From Baylisascaris procyonis (lineage: Eukaryota; Nematoda; Chromadorea; Rhabditida; Ascarididae), in assembly GCA_037389465.1 (NCBI GenBank), contig JAZARR010000164.1, positions 3,044,501 through 3,108,500 on the forward strand: 64,000 nucleotides of DNA, read 5' to 3'. This document shows, one piece after another, positions 1 through 11,969 of this stretch (its first letter is position 1; each line of letters starts with the position of its first letter). The translations under genes and the position numbers were made by a program. The notes beneath the pieces were generated by a model. It searched no databases. It worked only from the letters and a program-made list of their open reading frames with translations, and was not told the origin of the DNA.

Positions 1-7
1 TGCTGAA

Positions 8-434
8 TCATGAATCTTTTTTTAATCCAACTTTCAGGAAATGCGCCGACTCTTGCAGAAACTCGCCCTCCTCTGTTCCCAATTCCCACATTTGTTGATG
101 CTTCACTGTAGACTGTGTTGCTTTCTTGTATACCGTTTCAATGTTTAAGCGGTTACGAGTTACAGCGATTATGAGTCGAGGGATGCTGTTATGATAAACC
201 TGATGCAAAAACTGTTGTTAATGAGTTGACATAGCCTTTAATAATGAAACCGGTAGAATGGACTGAAACGTAGGAAGAGGAAAGAGACAAGGAGTGATGG
301 ACGGAGAATAACATAAAACAAAGCATGGAAGGGAGGAGGGCGGCTATGACGCAAAAATGCAACTGCATTTTGCGTATTTTCGACAGGACTTTGCTCTCTG
401 CTTCATCCAAAGTTCTGGCATTCCTCAAAACCAT
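8..434 (-). CDS. Candidate 3' end of a minus-strand gene (two exons)
   Basis: Exon 364-434 (begins MVLRNARTLDEAESKV) ends at a GTTGCA donor in phase 2. It joins exon 8-185, which follows a CATAACAG acceptor and carries 58 codons to TGA (contains IETVYKKATQSTVKHQQMW). Phase agrees and both pieces have coding-like, charged composition. The donor is weak. No family was recognised, and the true 5' end is unknown. Confidence 0.35.
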
Positions 435-1657
435 TCCTCACGATGCCATTAAAGATAGGGTCGAATACTTATGGTGGATTGGAGTGAATGAGATATCTTC
501 TATTTGGTGCTAGGAAGGTACTGTTTTACGTAAGTAGCATATTGCAGAATAATTGCTGATTAAACGGTGAGATTTGGAGAAAAACGGCTTTTTTTCAATT
601 TTTTCACTTCATCACACGTGTTTTCAAATTTTTGCAAGAAGCATGGTACTGTGTTGTGATGTTCGTGGACGTGTGTATGCCTGATTGTCAGGAACGAATC
701 AGGCTGTGTGCGGGCGTGTGGCTGTGAGTTCTGGTAGAGATAGTCTCGAGTGGAATAGGTCTCCAAAGCCGCACGTCGCTTCCATTGATTCGTGACACCT
801 GAAGATGCTTTAAAGTTTATGAATTGATTTTGCATTGCGGGCATATGGGTGCAAAGCCATGCAAGCTGATGGAGCAAGTCTCTTATATAAGGACTTGGAA
901 AAGGCATAGAAAGCTTCTTATTTCAGTATTTTTTAATTATTTGCAGCTGCAGCTGCTGGAAGTTCGCATCGTGCTGACCTTCCTCCCAACTTCTCCATCG
1001 TGCTCATATAAGTCGTTCATTGCTCAGCGTGCGCCTTAGTTGTGCATTTCATTGCACTGTCTTGTTATGGCTTTCTTTCTCTTTTTTTCTGATCTTATAG
1101 ACAGTAGGTTATAAGTGAAAAAAGCTTACAACTTGACAATGAAACGAGAACTGCGATCGAGCATTATGCTGGTGGTGATGAATGCAGACGCAGACGGCAT
1201 TGCAAAAAAAGATTCGATGTCACCGGGACAGTCGCTGCTCTGTCGTGCTCAGCTGTTTTTTTGCTACTTGATGTTCGTGTATGTATGCATGTGATTTTGT
1301 CAACCCATCTTTCCCTTTTCTCTTTCCTCTCTGTATTTTTCTCTCCCTCTCGTTTGATTGGTTTCTCCATTCTTCGCAATTATCGCTCAACTGTTATCCA
1401 CTCAGAGTGCGTGTCTGCGTCTGTCGCCTATATCGTTGTGTAATTTGCCTACGCATTTGATTAAATATTTTACTTCCGTTCTAGGTGAATTTTAAGGGGA
1501 AAAAAGGGAGTCATCTGTGTACGAAGAAAGCGATGATGAGACATCGCTGTGATGCTCGTAATAGCAGTTATTGCGCTTTTTGTAAAATATATTCTTTTGA
1601 GGTTGATTTCGAGGCTGTTTTATGGATTTAAATGACTCACTGTTGGTAGTATTAATT

Positions 1658-2011
1658 TTACTCTAATAAGCGGGCAATGATCTTCTCATGAACTTTGGGT
1701 ATACAGTGTTCTTCAAATGGCTGCGTTCTTTTAATATATATCGTTGGTTTGCGTTCATGATGAAATGCCCATCTGCAACGGAAATCTTGTAAGTTCTTAT
1801 AGCGCGAGGGCGATGGTGATATCTCGGCAAGGAGGGAGGGATGCTCATTTTCCTCGTTAACATGGCTACGGGAAAATGGGGCATTTGTGTGCAGTTGGGC
1901 AAAATTACGCAACATAGGAAAAACATCGCGTGCATGCGCGGAACGCTCAATGAACGTGTGCATGTGGAGGGACCTCCAAATATGCAGAAATTCCCCGGCA
2001 TACTCGCACAA
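1658..2011 (-). CDS. Candidate ORF, unrecognised (117 codons)
   Basis: A 117-codon open frame with a charged C-terminal part (contains HERKPTIYIKRTQPFEEH). It has no recognisable domain and no clear splice boundaries. A second overlapping frame on the same strand is also open over 133 codons, which lowers confidence that either is real. Confidence 0.15.
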   Translation of the reverse strand: MCEYAGEFLHIWRSLHMHTFIERSAHARDVFPMLRNFAQLHTNAPFSRSHVNEENEHPSLLAEISPSPSRYKNLQDFRCRWAFHHERKPTIYIKRTQPFEEHCIPKVHEKIIARLLE

Positions 2012-2558
2012 GAGCTGCTAATCTTCAGAAATGCGCTGATTTTATTTAAGTGAAAATTCTTCACTTGAAGATGAGTTTATTGCATAAGATGTTGTTATCT
2101 TGTAGGCAAGCATGGTTTCTTTTGAGGGATAGAAGTGACCGAACTACTCCAATCCGTGAATAAATGCAGATTCCCTTGACCGATCCCAACTTCAGGTTCG
2201 CCTTAATCTGGGATTCCAAAAAATTGCTTTTTTTCCTATGTACATGCCACTATCGATTCATAGTGGCGGTTTTTTCTTCTATTCGGTCGGATAGAAATTC
2301 GCTTTGCGGTAGAAAGTTGCACCACTTTAATCGAAATTCGTTCAGTAAATCGGTGAATGGAACAGAGGTTGGGAGGGTACACTATTGAATTCAGCTAATA
2401 GACCCTCTCGCATATCTTGATGGCACGGGGTTGCTATTTGTGGTTCAGCTCAGGTCGTCTTCGTCGTAAAATTCCTTTTTGCTGCACGGTCGCTTTCATC
2501 TCTGCACATCAACCAAGTAGTCGTTAGAATGACGGGTTTGAATTTCGGTTCGTTGCGA

Positions 2559-2834
2559 TCAGCTTCCACTGATTAAAACGTCGCTGTGAAGGTTTTTAGT
2601 GTTAGTTCTTGGAAAGATGTATTTAAAAAATGTGCCTACTCCCTTCTTCTCTCTCTTTGTTGTTATTTTAGGTTTAATTTTTGCGTTTGAGCTTATTTGC
2701 CTTTCAGATGAGACTCCTGGAATATCTTGTTTGGTTACTGTTTTGGCTTCTGTTGAAAGCTTTTTCTTAGTTTTTGGCTTTCTTAAAATTTTAACTTCTC
2801 GCTCGAATTCCTCATATTCTCCTCGTTGCTTCAT
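2559..2834 (-). CDS. Candidate Lys-rich exon, unrecognised
   Basis: Ninety-one open codons starting MKQRGEYEEFEREV with many Lys and Thr residues and varied codons, not a simple polypurine tract. An in-frame stop lies four codons upstream of the ATG, so it is either a first exon or spliced near there. No donor could be chosen with confidence and no family is recognised. Confidence 0.3.
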   Translation of the reverse strand: MKQRGEYEEFEREVKILRKPKTKKKLSTEAKTVTKQDIPGVSSERQISSNAKIKPKITTKREKKGVGTFFKYIFPRTNTKNLHSDVLISGS

Positions 2835-4579
2835 GTTTCTAGCTTAATATGCCCGTACGCATGATGTCGACGGTGCATGTTTATATGATCCTTGAAAGGT
2901 GCATTGATATGTCTCAATGAGTGTGTACATTTTCATGTCTCTCATATACTTCCACTTTTCCAGTCCATATAAATTTTAATCGCAGTTGTTTCTTTTCTGT
3001 GACACTATGCAATTGCTAGCCATGACTTACAAGTGAAAGAGATTATTGAGGATGGAGATACACTCTGGAAATGATGTGATCATTTGTTTATAGTTGGTTT
3101 CACTGCTGCAAATGGATGTTTCTATTTTGTGCTTCATATTAACATCAATTCTATTGGCAATGAGGAAGAGAATGAGTGTTGAGGAATATAGTCGATTCGT
3201 TCTTCCAACAGGATTGAGGAATCGCTATTATGAAATGTTGTGTTTCGAATGGTTTTCATTTTAGGGCGTCGTAAATGTTCCAAAACCGCTAATAGAGAAG
3301 GGAAAAATGACTTCGTTAGGGGAAAAGTTTAGAGGGAGACGTACAGATTGATTCCTTTTCCTTTCCTTCTTGCCGCTGTTCCCCGCACATTTCCATCTTC
3401 CTCTTTCCTTCTGCCTGCAAATTCCTAATTGTTTTGACGTTTCGGCATATGGGCCACCACTTACGAAAGAGCTAATGCTGACTTCAGCTCTTTTATCTCC
3501 CGATAATTTGATAATTTTATAAGAATTTGGGATTCGTGATTCATGGCATCAAGCACCCTCTATCTATGTATCTTCGAGGTATGAATTGAACCGGTTTCCT
3601 AGCCCAATCTCGCTTAACGTTTATTTGTTCCTTTAGTAATCGTGATTACAAAAGCTCAGGTGTCATTAGTCTTTCTTAATCGCTTGTTGTTCAGGCTCAT
3701 ATAGATGGATGTTTTGAATATTGAGCGTGTGGAGGGGTATGTAATTGTTTTGAATCGTAATCTTCAGATGCAAGATGATGGAAAGCGACAGAGATGGAGT
3801 CAGTGTGAAGTGTTCATTCGAACGCATTTGCTATATTTGCTGAAGTATCAGTTGATTGGTGCAAGCGAACCTTTAAATGATTGCTTTTTGTTGAAAGATG
3901 CTTCATTTGGGAGCAACAACGTACATCATATTCATCTCTACTTTAGTTCCTTTTTCCGCTCGTTTTCCGTCAGAATTTCGATCGTTTACCGCAGCATCAA
4001 ATGGCATCTTTCGTCATTCACCTTTTTGTTTCACTGAAATACAGACGGACTTGCGTAATCCGATCTTGTCAGACTCGTTCAATTTCAGTAGTTTAAATCG
4101 GAAGAAAGATTATACCAAGGTTGTTCTTGGTGGGCTCCAAAAATTGAAGCCATGAAAAGTCGTATTTATAATTGTTGAGTGGTTTTGCGAACACAATTTC
4201 AACAGTTTTCCCATGTCAGATTGGATGACAGACAAGAACGAATTTTTCCTCGAGATTTTTATAGGCAATCGGCTATTTAAGACAGGCAAGGTGAGTCATG
4301 ATTTTGATTTTGTTTTCCGTTTGAATATTTTGTAGCGACTGCTCTTATGGGTTGAATTGCAGAACGTGCTAATGACGACAGCTTTCCGTTTATTAGCTTG
4401 ACAGTGAGTTTCGCTTGGACTTATTACATAGAACAGATTCTTTTTTCTCGTATATATTGTTTCCTTTAAACGATACATACGAGTTCGAAGTATTTTGTAT
4501 CGCTTTAGCGTTCCAATATAAACCACTGAAGCATTTATGGGAGCAGCGTGCCACGAAGGGAATCGCCATTCACTCATTG

Positions 4580-4816
4580 CTACATATTTCTGTTATTGCT
4601 ACATCTTCCGTTGTTTAGAGCGCTGAATAATTTCTGGAAATAAGCAGCTGTGAATAAAACAAACCAAAGTATGCTAGAAGAGCCAGCTGTCACCATAAAG
4701 GCTTTGGCAACACCCACGAGGTCAACCATTCGCGGGAATTGCCGATAAACAATAAAATGAGTGCGGTAATGAATCATGTTTGAGCTGATGGGACCACCCA
4801 TGTATATCTTCGACAA
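4580..4816 (-). CDS. Small single-span membrane protein, weakly NDUFB2-like
   Basis: The open frame encodes an MGGPISSN segment, then a YRQFPR motif and one hydrophobic span (ILWFVLFTAAYF). Mitochondrial complex I subunit NDUFB2 (AGGG) has the same order: a Gly-rich mature start, a YRQFP motif and one transmembrane helix ending in aromatic residues. The conserved NDUFB2 C-terminal WTDEELGIPPDD block is absent here and was not found downstream, so the last exon is missing or the resemblance is accidental. The true start may be spliced; the ATG of MGGP or an upstream leader exon is possible. Confidence 0.3.
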   Translation of the reverse strand: MSKIYMGGPISSNMIHYRTHFIVYRQFPRMVDLVGVAKAFMVTAGSSSILWFVLFTAAYFQKLFSALNNGRCSNNRNM

Positions 4817-5018
4817 AAGTTGATGTTTTCTTTACGATGTGAGTGATGTTAAATGAAAATTGCATCGACTGGAAATGTTTGAAACACTTTGACTCGTTTA
4901 GTCTAAGGTGACATCGAAGTTGGTGGTCATCTCGAATCTTGTAGAGGCGGTCACCCTGTTGTGTTCAGCACTCTACGTCTCGTAACTAATAAGATTTCCA
5001 AATCCAAGTCGCGGCGAT

Positions 5019-5276
5019 TCATGAATTTAAACTGCCATATATATTCACAGATGGAGTCGTAGATGGAATGGGCACGCATTGCGAGCAGGCATCACGTCGC
5101 CATAGTGCACTTTTGCGGAACGAATTTCGAGAGGCGTTGAAGAACGTTTTTGCTGTTGACTTTTGTGGAGTAAATGCTTGAATGTTCGGTTCATCTAGGG
5201 AATTCGTTTTCATATGCGTTTGCAAAATTGCACGAGTTTTCACGAAAACAACATTTCTGTGGTCACATTTATGCAT
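5019..5276 (-). CDS. Candidate ORF with basic, Ser-rich character
   Basis: Eighty-five open codons with a stretch (KTFFNASRNSFRKSALWRR) that could act as a mitochondrial presequence. It lies just upstream, on the same strand, of the possible NDUFB2-like exon at 4580-4816. A link between the two is speculative because no phase-consistent splice was established. Confidence 0.15.
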   Translation of the reverse strand: MHKCDHRNVVFVKTRAILQTHMKTNSLDEPNIQAFTPQKSTAKTFFNASRNSFRKSALWRRDACSQCVPIPSTTPSVNIYGSLNS

Positions 5277-6507
5277 GCCTTTATCTCCTTACATTTCCGG
5301 TGACTTCACTTCCCGATGAACAGAAGCTGCCTGTAATCTGAGCGATGGCATGGTATCCCCTTCCGTAGTTCTTTTTCATATAAGTTACTGATGACACTCA
5401 AAGGTGCTATAAAATTTGCATGTCTAATTTCTCCTGCGATTAATTAAATGTATTTCGATTAGTTCTTTTTTTCTTATTATCGATTTTTATAATTGACCTA
5501 TTTAGTAGAAAATGGATTTTCTATCATTTCTATATAGGCCATGCTTCCCCATATTTTACAGTTGCATTCCTAGAAAAATGGCATTCATGGAAACACGGAT
5601 GCATCATTTCAATTTCTTTTCACATTCTGTCGGTGGTTTCTATCTGATATACTCGAAGTTGCACAGCTCAAAAAGGTTCTCCTTACTAACAGGAGACATA
5701 CAGGAGAAAATCTATCGGTTATATCTGAAAGTTCAAGGATTTCGTAAATCGGCCAATCAAAAGTAAAACAATGCTTACGAAGTAGTGAATTCCTGTGAAT
5801 AAGCGCGTTGGTTACCAGTAGAATTCAGCCATATCTCATTATTTTTAACTCTTCTGCTATTATGAGGGCAACGGCCATTATTTTTTGCACGGGTTTTCGC
5901 ACATTTTTCGAACAGAGACGTTGTTTTATCTTCGTCTCTTCATTCGCGCCAACTCTGTGCAGTCATATCATTTATTCGCAACCGTATATCTCTAAGGCCG
6001 TCATGCGCCACTGTTGTGTTCGATATTAAATTGGTATGAGTTTGCCGGTCGGGCTGATGCTACTTGAAATGCTATTCAAAACACTTGTTACTTAATGCTC
6101 AAAATGTGCAAAAAGTTAAGGTCTAATTAACTAAGGTGCTGTGGTACTTGAAGTCTGAATATACGCGGGTTCGTTGCCAGTAGTTGAAGCATATGCAACA
6201 GGTGGAAATATCCTCAAAAGTGTGTTTGATGGCAAAGAAAACGTTAAAAACGATTGTGTGCCAACGACGTTGTGAAGTTTTCTTTCAGCACTAACTGCAG
6301 TTTTTTATCTTTTTTTCTTTTCTCTTTGTAAAAACTTGCATGTGTCTACGCAGTGTGGTGTCGTTACCCGTCTGTTACACCGTTTCATGCAGAACTCGCT
6401 CCTTCGTTCACTTTAATATCTCTTACCTATTCACCAGTAGCTGCTATACCGTTCATGTATTGTATGTATGACCTGAGTTTAGTTTTCCCCATCCTTGCTC
6501 CACCGCA

Positions 6508-6587
6508 GACAGTCATTCTATACAAAAGAGGTGATGGATGGGACTATGTAGGAGACATTCAGCACAACGTAATATGTGACGCCTCTG
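6508..6587 (+). CDS. Candidate short exon, unrecognised
   Basis: A CCACCGCAG acceptor is followed by 26 codons (contains YKRGDGWDYVGDIQHNV) up to a GTAATG donor. The composition is protein-like. No neighbouring exon was joined to it. The 153-codon open frame at 6950-7411 on the same strand could be related but shows no domain. Confidence 0.2.
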
Positions 6588-6949
6588 GTAATGTTTTGCA
6601 TAAATGAAAACCTTCCGCGGTTTTAATAGACCATGCACCTGTTATCTAATCCACCTTGCCAGTTATTGAATAAGCATACAAAATTCAGCCGAATTCTTCT
6701 CAATACACTGTTTCGAATTCTCACGAAAGCGTATTATGGTAGCAAGCATGTATGTGTGTCTAATTTTCCTACGGCATCAGGTCGCCAATCAAAAACAGTT
6801 GCGATGCAATTCGTTGGCCTCAGTATAAATCCCTCAGAACACATCATGCTTTCAGTTTCTTTATGATTCATCTTCAAGATGAGTTGGAGTAGTGACTGGC
6901 ACTTGATACCTTGAAATTTGCCACTTTATCTGGTTGAACAACTGCTCAG

Positions 6950-7411
6950 ATGCAACAAATGTTTTCTCTGACGGAGAGTATACCTGCTCAGCCTTGTAAG
7001 AAATGCATCAATTGGCGTTATTTGATTCAAGAACCGATTGAAATGCTAGACTATTCTGCCGGTATTATGGCTTCGCTTCTCCATTTGCCTGCTGATCTAT
7101 CACAAAATCGACAGCGTTATATCACTACAACTCTCACTTCGTTTATTTTTCCCAAAATCACATCTTTGCTCGAGATTCCCCACCTCATTGATTTTTCATG
7201 TGAAAAGTTCTTAAGATGTGAAAAGTTCAAAGCGATGGATTTATTCTCACAGATGGAGGATGCAAATTGTGTAGCGATGCGAATCGCATATGGGAGTGCT
7301 CTAAATGCTACTATTGTAATTGTGATATATGGTAGGCGAATAAGAAAGAAGAGTGAAAGCTTTTTAGCTATAGCTTATTTGAATTTGCCCTTAATGAAAG
7401 CCAGCGAGTAA
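6950..7411 (+). CDS. Candidate ORF, unrecognised (153 codons)
   Basis: One of the longest uninterrupted frames in the left part of the window, starting MQQMFSLTESIPAQPCKK. It has no motif, signal peptide or clear membrane helix that identifies a family, and no splice partners. At this length it could still be chance. Confidence 0.2.
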   Translation: MQQMFSLTESIPAQPCKKCINWRYLIQEPIEMLDYSAGIMASLLHLPADLSQNRQRYITTTLTSFIFPKITSLLEIPHLIDFSCEKFLRCEKFKAMDLFSQMEDANCVAMRIAYGSALNATIVIVIYGRRIRKKSESFLAIAYLNLPLMKASE

Positions 7412-9725
7412 CCAGCTTTGCATGTGGTTGCTTGCTGTTTCAATATTGAGATCGTAAGTAATGTTGCTGCAAGAACGAGTTAACAATGTTGCTAAGCTCT
7501 GTAAATAATTGAAGCTCTAGCGCACTGGCAATCTTTCGAGTGATCCTATTGTGAAGGAAATATGGAAGTCCGCTGTCGCTAAGGTGTCGTTTATTAGAAT
7601 CCATAATCTTTGATGCAATGCTTCTGTACTTTGGGCAAGCGCTACTATGTTACCTTCTTCTCTCCCTGAAATCCATTTTGCTGACCTTCTTGCGTGTCTT
7701 CATATTCATGTCGATTGAGATCAATATGGAGTATTGGGGTCTTCGAGGAATTCCCCAGAGTACAACTGCTCATTACGCAAGCGGAAGTGCCAAGTGTTCC
7801 GAGTGTGTGATACTGATGAAATTTTTATTCATTTATCGTGACGATGGCTGAAATCCCGTTTTGTTTGGTTGTGATAGCAGTATCATGAGCCACTTTGCTG
7901 AATACGCTTTGTGCCTTATCACAGCTGTCACTCTCAACTATTATTGGAGTATGAAGCTTCATTCTCGTTCCCTTACAGGGTCCTTCAAGAGCAATCCATA
8001 AATTCAAAGACATATTGGCGTTTTGACATCCTCTCATATGTATGAGAGTTACCTCATCAGTCAGTCGAATTCTTAGTTAACTGATGCGAACCTAGTTGAG
8101 GTGTGTCTCCGTTTCCTTGATTGCTTGAGGTTCTGCATTTTGCAGCACTCTTCCCTTTGTCTAATAAGCCTTGTCGTTTCTGCTTCATTTCACAGACGCA
8201 TTGCTTCACTTCCTTCACATAACGTTAACTGTTGTGCACAATATCAAGTGTTGAGGTACTTGTGCAGATATTTGTTATCCTGGCTGGCTTTTTCAATGCT
8301 TGTCTATCCTCTCCCCCCCCCCCCCCTTATGTTCTGATGGGAAAGTCCGCATCTCGCATCACCCTAACTGAAGGGATGCAAGCTGTGATGGACAATTGTA
8401 CAATGAAAAATGATCGCGGTTGTTGGTGACACAGCTGCTAAAGTGTTACGGTACGTGCATATGACGGTGGTGGAGTGGAGATTGCTTCTTACATTGAACT
8501 TTTTACATGTATCTCGTGATAAAATTGAGCTTTAACACGTAAAAACACTGCAACGTAAGCATTTTTGAACGCTTTCCACAAGCACTGAAACATGCCTTCA
8601 GCCAGCACTTTTTTGTGGCGCTAGACTGCACCTCTGCTACTCTCCAAACAGACTTTTTTTCTCTCTCTCTCATAATTTACCTCTTTCGACAGTTTCTAAA
8701 TCCATCAAACTTCTCTTCACCATGCACTCGTTTATCTTTTTCACAGTCGAAAGGTATAGCTGAGCGAAAGAGAGGAGGATTGGTATTTTCAATACTTTCT
8801 CCATAATTTTCCTTTAATAAACACTAATTGTATTGGGAGATGTTTCCATGTACAAGGTAGCCTGTATTCCATGATGAATCAAGCTTCAATTGGGAATTGC
8901 ATTTCATCTTCTAATCTGTTTAGCACATCACCCTCTTTCCTCCCTTCTTCACCTTTTCAAGCTGTAACAGGCATACCGTTGTGGTGTATGTCTCTCTAAT
9001 TTAACGAAGTTTTGATTTGTGCAGCTATAGATGTGAATAAAATAATTCCTTATTGACGCTCACAAGCAGGTAATTTGTATTTGTTACAGCAAGTTGTTCT
9101 TAGGTGACACCCTTCTCATCCTAAATACCATTTCATACGTCAAGAAATGAGGGCCGATGAAATTAATGTGAAGCTTGCAGCCACATTAATGTGCATCTGG
9201 CTTTAAAGCGGTTCATGTTTGCCAGTGGAACGTTCGACGTGTTCATGAAGGAGCCAGTGGAAATTCGTAATGGATGTTATTTTATTGACAGCTTGAGAAT
9301 AGAGGAATATTCCTGTGAGGAGGGGGAGTAATATGCACATCTTGTGATGAGTCACTCGCGGAACGAGACAGAAAATTTGACACTCGGCCAGTAGATCAGT
9401 TCCACGTGCCCTTTGTCATATGGAACGAGAATTTAGAGGATTGCTGGGCGAACATTCAGTAAGTTGTTATTCATAGGGCAGAGTGTACTTTATACGGTTT
9501 CGATGAGCTTGCCACTAATGAATTAAACACGACGAATATATTTTGAAAACGTGGCAGTCGGAGGCTTCGCTTAGGTGTTTTCTGTGCAGAGTCTCTGAGG
9601 CGTTTTCTTGCAGCACTCTCCCTCCCCCCATTCATCCCTGTCTGTCTGCGCTTACTCTTCCTCCGCTTCCTTTAAAGCACTTCTGCCTCTCAAGTTCCTT
9701 GCGAGCTTCAGCTGCCGAACTTTTC

Positions 9726-9778
9726 TCTGTCTCTATCTCTGTCTCTGTCTCTGTCTGTCTGTGTCCCTCTCTGTCTGA
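9726..9778 (+). repeat. TCTGTC/TCTC pyrimidine microsatellite
   Basis: Degenerate tandem repeat of CTGTCT and CTGT units within a longer polypyrimidine stretch (about 9600-9790). The open frame across it is only low-complexity Ser/Leu/Pro. Confidence 0.8.
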
Positions 9779-9894
9779 TTACGTCGTTGGAAGCACTTCC
9801 TTCTCATTTCTTAGCCGACGTAAGTATTATCTTTTGTAGGGCCATCTCATCAGAAGTTTGTCTTTGTGAACAGTTAACTTTCGTCCCCACTGCA

Positions 9895-10105
9895 GTCCTA
9901 TGCGGTGCATTCCAAGATTGACCTCTGCATCAATGTGATCACTGACGAAGCAAGAAGGAACAAAATTCAAATGGCATCGAAGCCTCCACACTTATATTCA
10001 AATACCTTTCTGAATAGGCGGTTTATGAGAGTGTCCACTTCCTTCGTTAGGCAACGCTACTGTTCGTTTGGCACACATGTTTGGAAAAGTGGATCAAGCC
10101 GATGA
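9895..10105 (+). CDS. Candidate terminal exon, unrecognised
   Basis: A CCCCACTGCAG acceptor opens a frame reading SYAVHSKIDLCINVITDEA, with further charged sequence and a TGA after about 69 codons. Codon choice is varied. No upstream exon was joined. Possibly part of the same plus-strand unit as the exons at 18050 and 20883, though this is unproven. Confidence 0.3.
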
Positions 10106-10802
10106 AAGTTTTGCTTTCTTTGCCAGACTATCTCTCTTTCAACCAACTGTCATCAAATTGTCAATTTGACGCAAGACTTTTGGCAGCAATCATTTAGCAA
10201 CACCAATCTGCTGCAAAAGCTCCTGATTTTTGGATATTGGCTGTTCTACTTAAGCGTGATGAGAGTTTCTGGCTGATTATATGGAGCTTCCAGTGGAGCT
10301 TATCTATACTGGGAGATTAAAGATGAAAACCTGCTTGGAGAACAGATTTTAAAATGCGATTTTTTTGACTGTGTTAATTTAATCATATCGTTAACTAAGG
10401 ATTCCATAAGGAGGAAACGACTAATGTATGGTGCAGCTTATTGCAGTGAGGAACTCTTTCAAGATGTCCGCTCATTGCGGTTTCTGATCAGCTCACGAAA
10501 AACTTCCAGGCAGGATGTGGTTCCCATGTGCTGAGAGCGCCCGAGAATAAAATGGGTGGGAAAGCACGTGTCAAGTGCTGGCGCGGTGTGCATTTTTATC
10601 CTCGTTGAAAGATCAACCGATTCCACCGCTATTTGAAAGACACTTAAGTAAATTCGCCCAGATCGTTCAGCTGATGTTGCAGTGTGTTACTTGAAAAACT
10701 CATCCCTGAGCATTTCTGGTTAGTTATGCAAGAAAATTTGCATATGCACTTGAGTTGTTTATATTCAGTGGCAGCTTTCAGTGGCAGCTCCTTTTCGAGA
10801 AA

Positions 10803-11369
10803 TTAGGCTGAAAAGAACTTGAGTATAATTGATTGAACGAGTGATTGCACATCCTTAGTTTCACCACTGTATCTTTCACAACTGACAGGGATTTGTGAAC
10901 ATACAGATCGAACCGTGCACATACAAACGTGCAGGCACAAATAGATTCGATGCAAGTTACTCTGTCCTTGAGCAAGCAAACAAAGCAACAATCTGGATTG
11001 GATGGAGTCATCTCCTTCCGGGAATTGACTTGTTTCTGAATAATAAAGGAAGACAGGTTTGCGCGTCGATTCGAGCATATTAGGCGTCATGGAAAGGATG
11101 CAGATAATGATTGGTATGCTGGACGAGCTGATGAAGCTTGCTATCAGTTGTTGGGCATGAATAAACTCTTCGTCCTGTTGAAATTCTGTCAACGTTTCTA
11201 TCGGTGGATCATGTTCAACCCTTCCGAAGTCTTCATATTCTCTTTTGTACAACAGTTGATTGGTTGAGATAGTGTTGTTGCTATGGAAATGTGCCGTTAT
11301 AATTCCGGATGTCATCGTCAACGTTTTAAATTTACTGCGATTCTCATTTGATGCTTCATAAAAACCCAA
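10803..11369 (-). CDS. Candidate ORF or exon, unrecognised (up to 188 codons)
   Basis: The longest single open frame in the window. It starts MGFYEASNENRSK; a possible acceptor (AATCGCAG) lies within it. The first half is acidic and protein-like (contains YEDFGRVEHDPPIETLTEF); the second half is Cys/Leu-rich. No domain is recognised. It may be one exon of a minus-strand gene that also includes 13004-11970. Confidence 0.3.
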   Translation of the reverse strand: MGFYEASNENRSKFKTLTMTSGIITAHFHSNNTISTNQLLYKREYEDFGRVEHDPPIETLTEFQQDEEFIHAQQLIASFISSSSIPIIICILSMTPNMLESTRKPVFLYYSETSQFPEGDDSIQSRLLLCLLAQGQSNLHRIYLCLHVCMCTVRSVCSQIPVSCERYSGETKDVQSLVQSIILKFFSA

Positions 11370-11969
11370 TGCTCATATATTTTCTTTACGAATATTGTAA
11401 ATCGTCGATTAATCCATTTCTCTGATCATCTGAAGTGTTGAGTTCTTTGAAGGATGAATTTGTTATTTTTAGGTTTCTTTGGTATAACGCATTGTGAGGT
11501 ATGTAACGAAGGGGATGAAAAGAAAGTAAGGATGAAAGAAAAAGTGTGGGAAGAAAATTATTCGGGAGTGGGGAATCGCAAGGCTTTTCGCCGTTCTGAG
11601 AAAACTTTCTAAGGATGCTAAAAAGTAACTTTGCATCCGGCTCGTCTAGTGGAAGCGCTCGTTCAGTAATGAACAGTTTGTGCTGTTGTTGTTGTTGGTG
11701 TTGGTAGTGAACGTCGAGTGCATTGCGTTTTGCACAAATTCTTCCAATTTCACTTTTGCTTTATTCACTCACTGTGCGTGGGGCGGGTTTAGACATCTGA
11801 ATTTGTATATATGGTATCGACGTGAAAAGGTTTCTTTTTTGAGGTTATTATATTAGAGTGACGTAAAAGGCCATAGTATGTAGTCGATGGTGGGATGATG
11901 ATGACGCGGGGGATTACGTTTAATATGACGACCTCGGGTTACGATCTCTGGTCAGATAGACCAAGGGAT

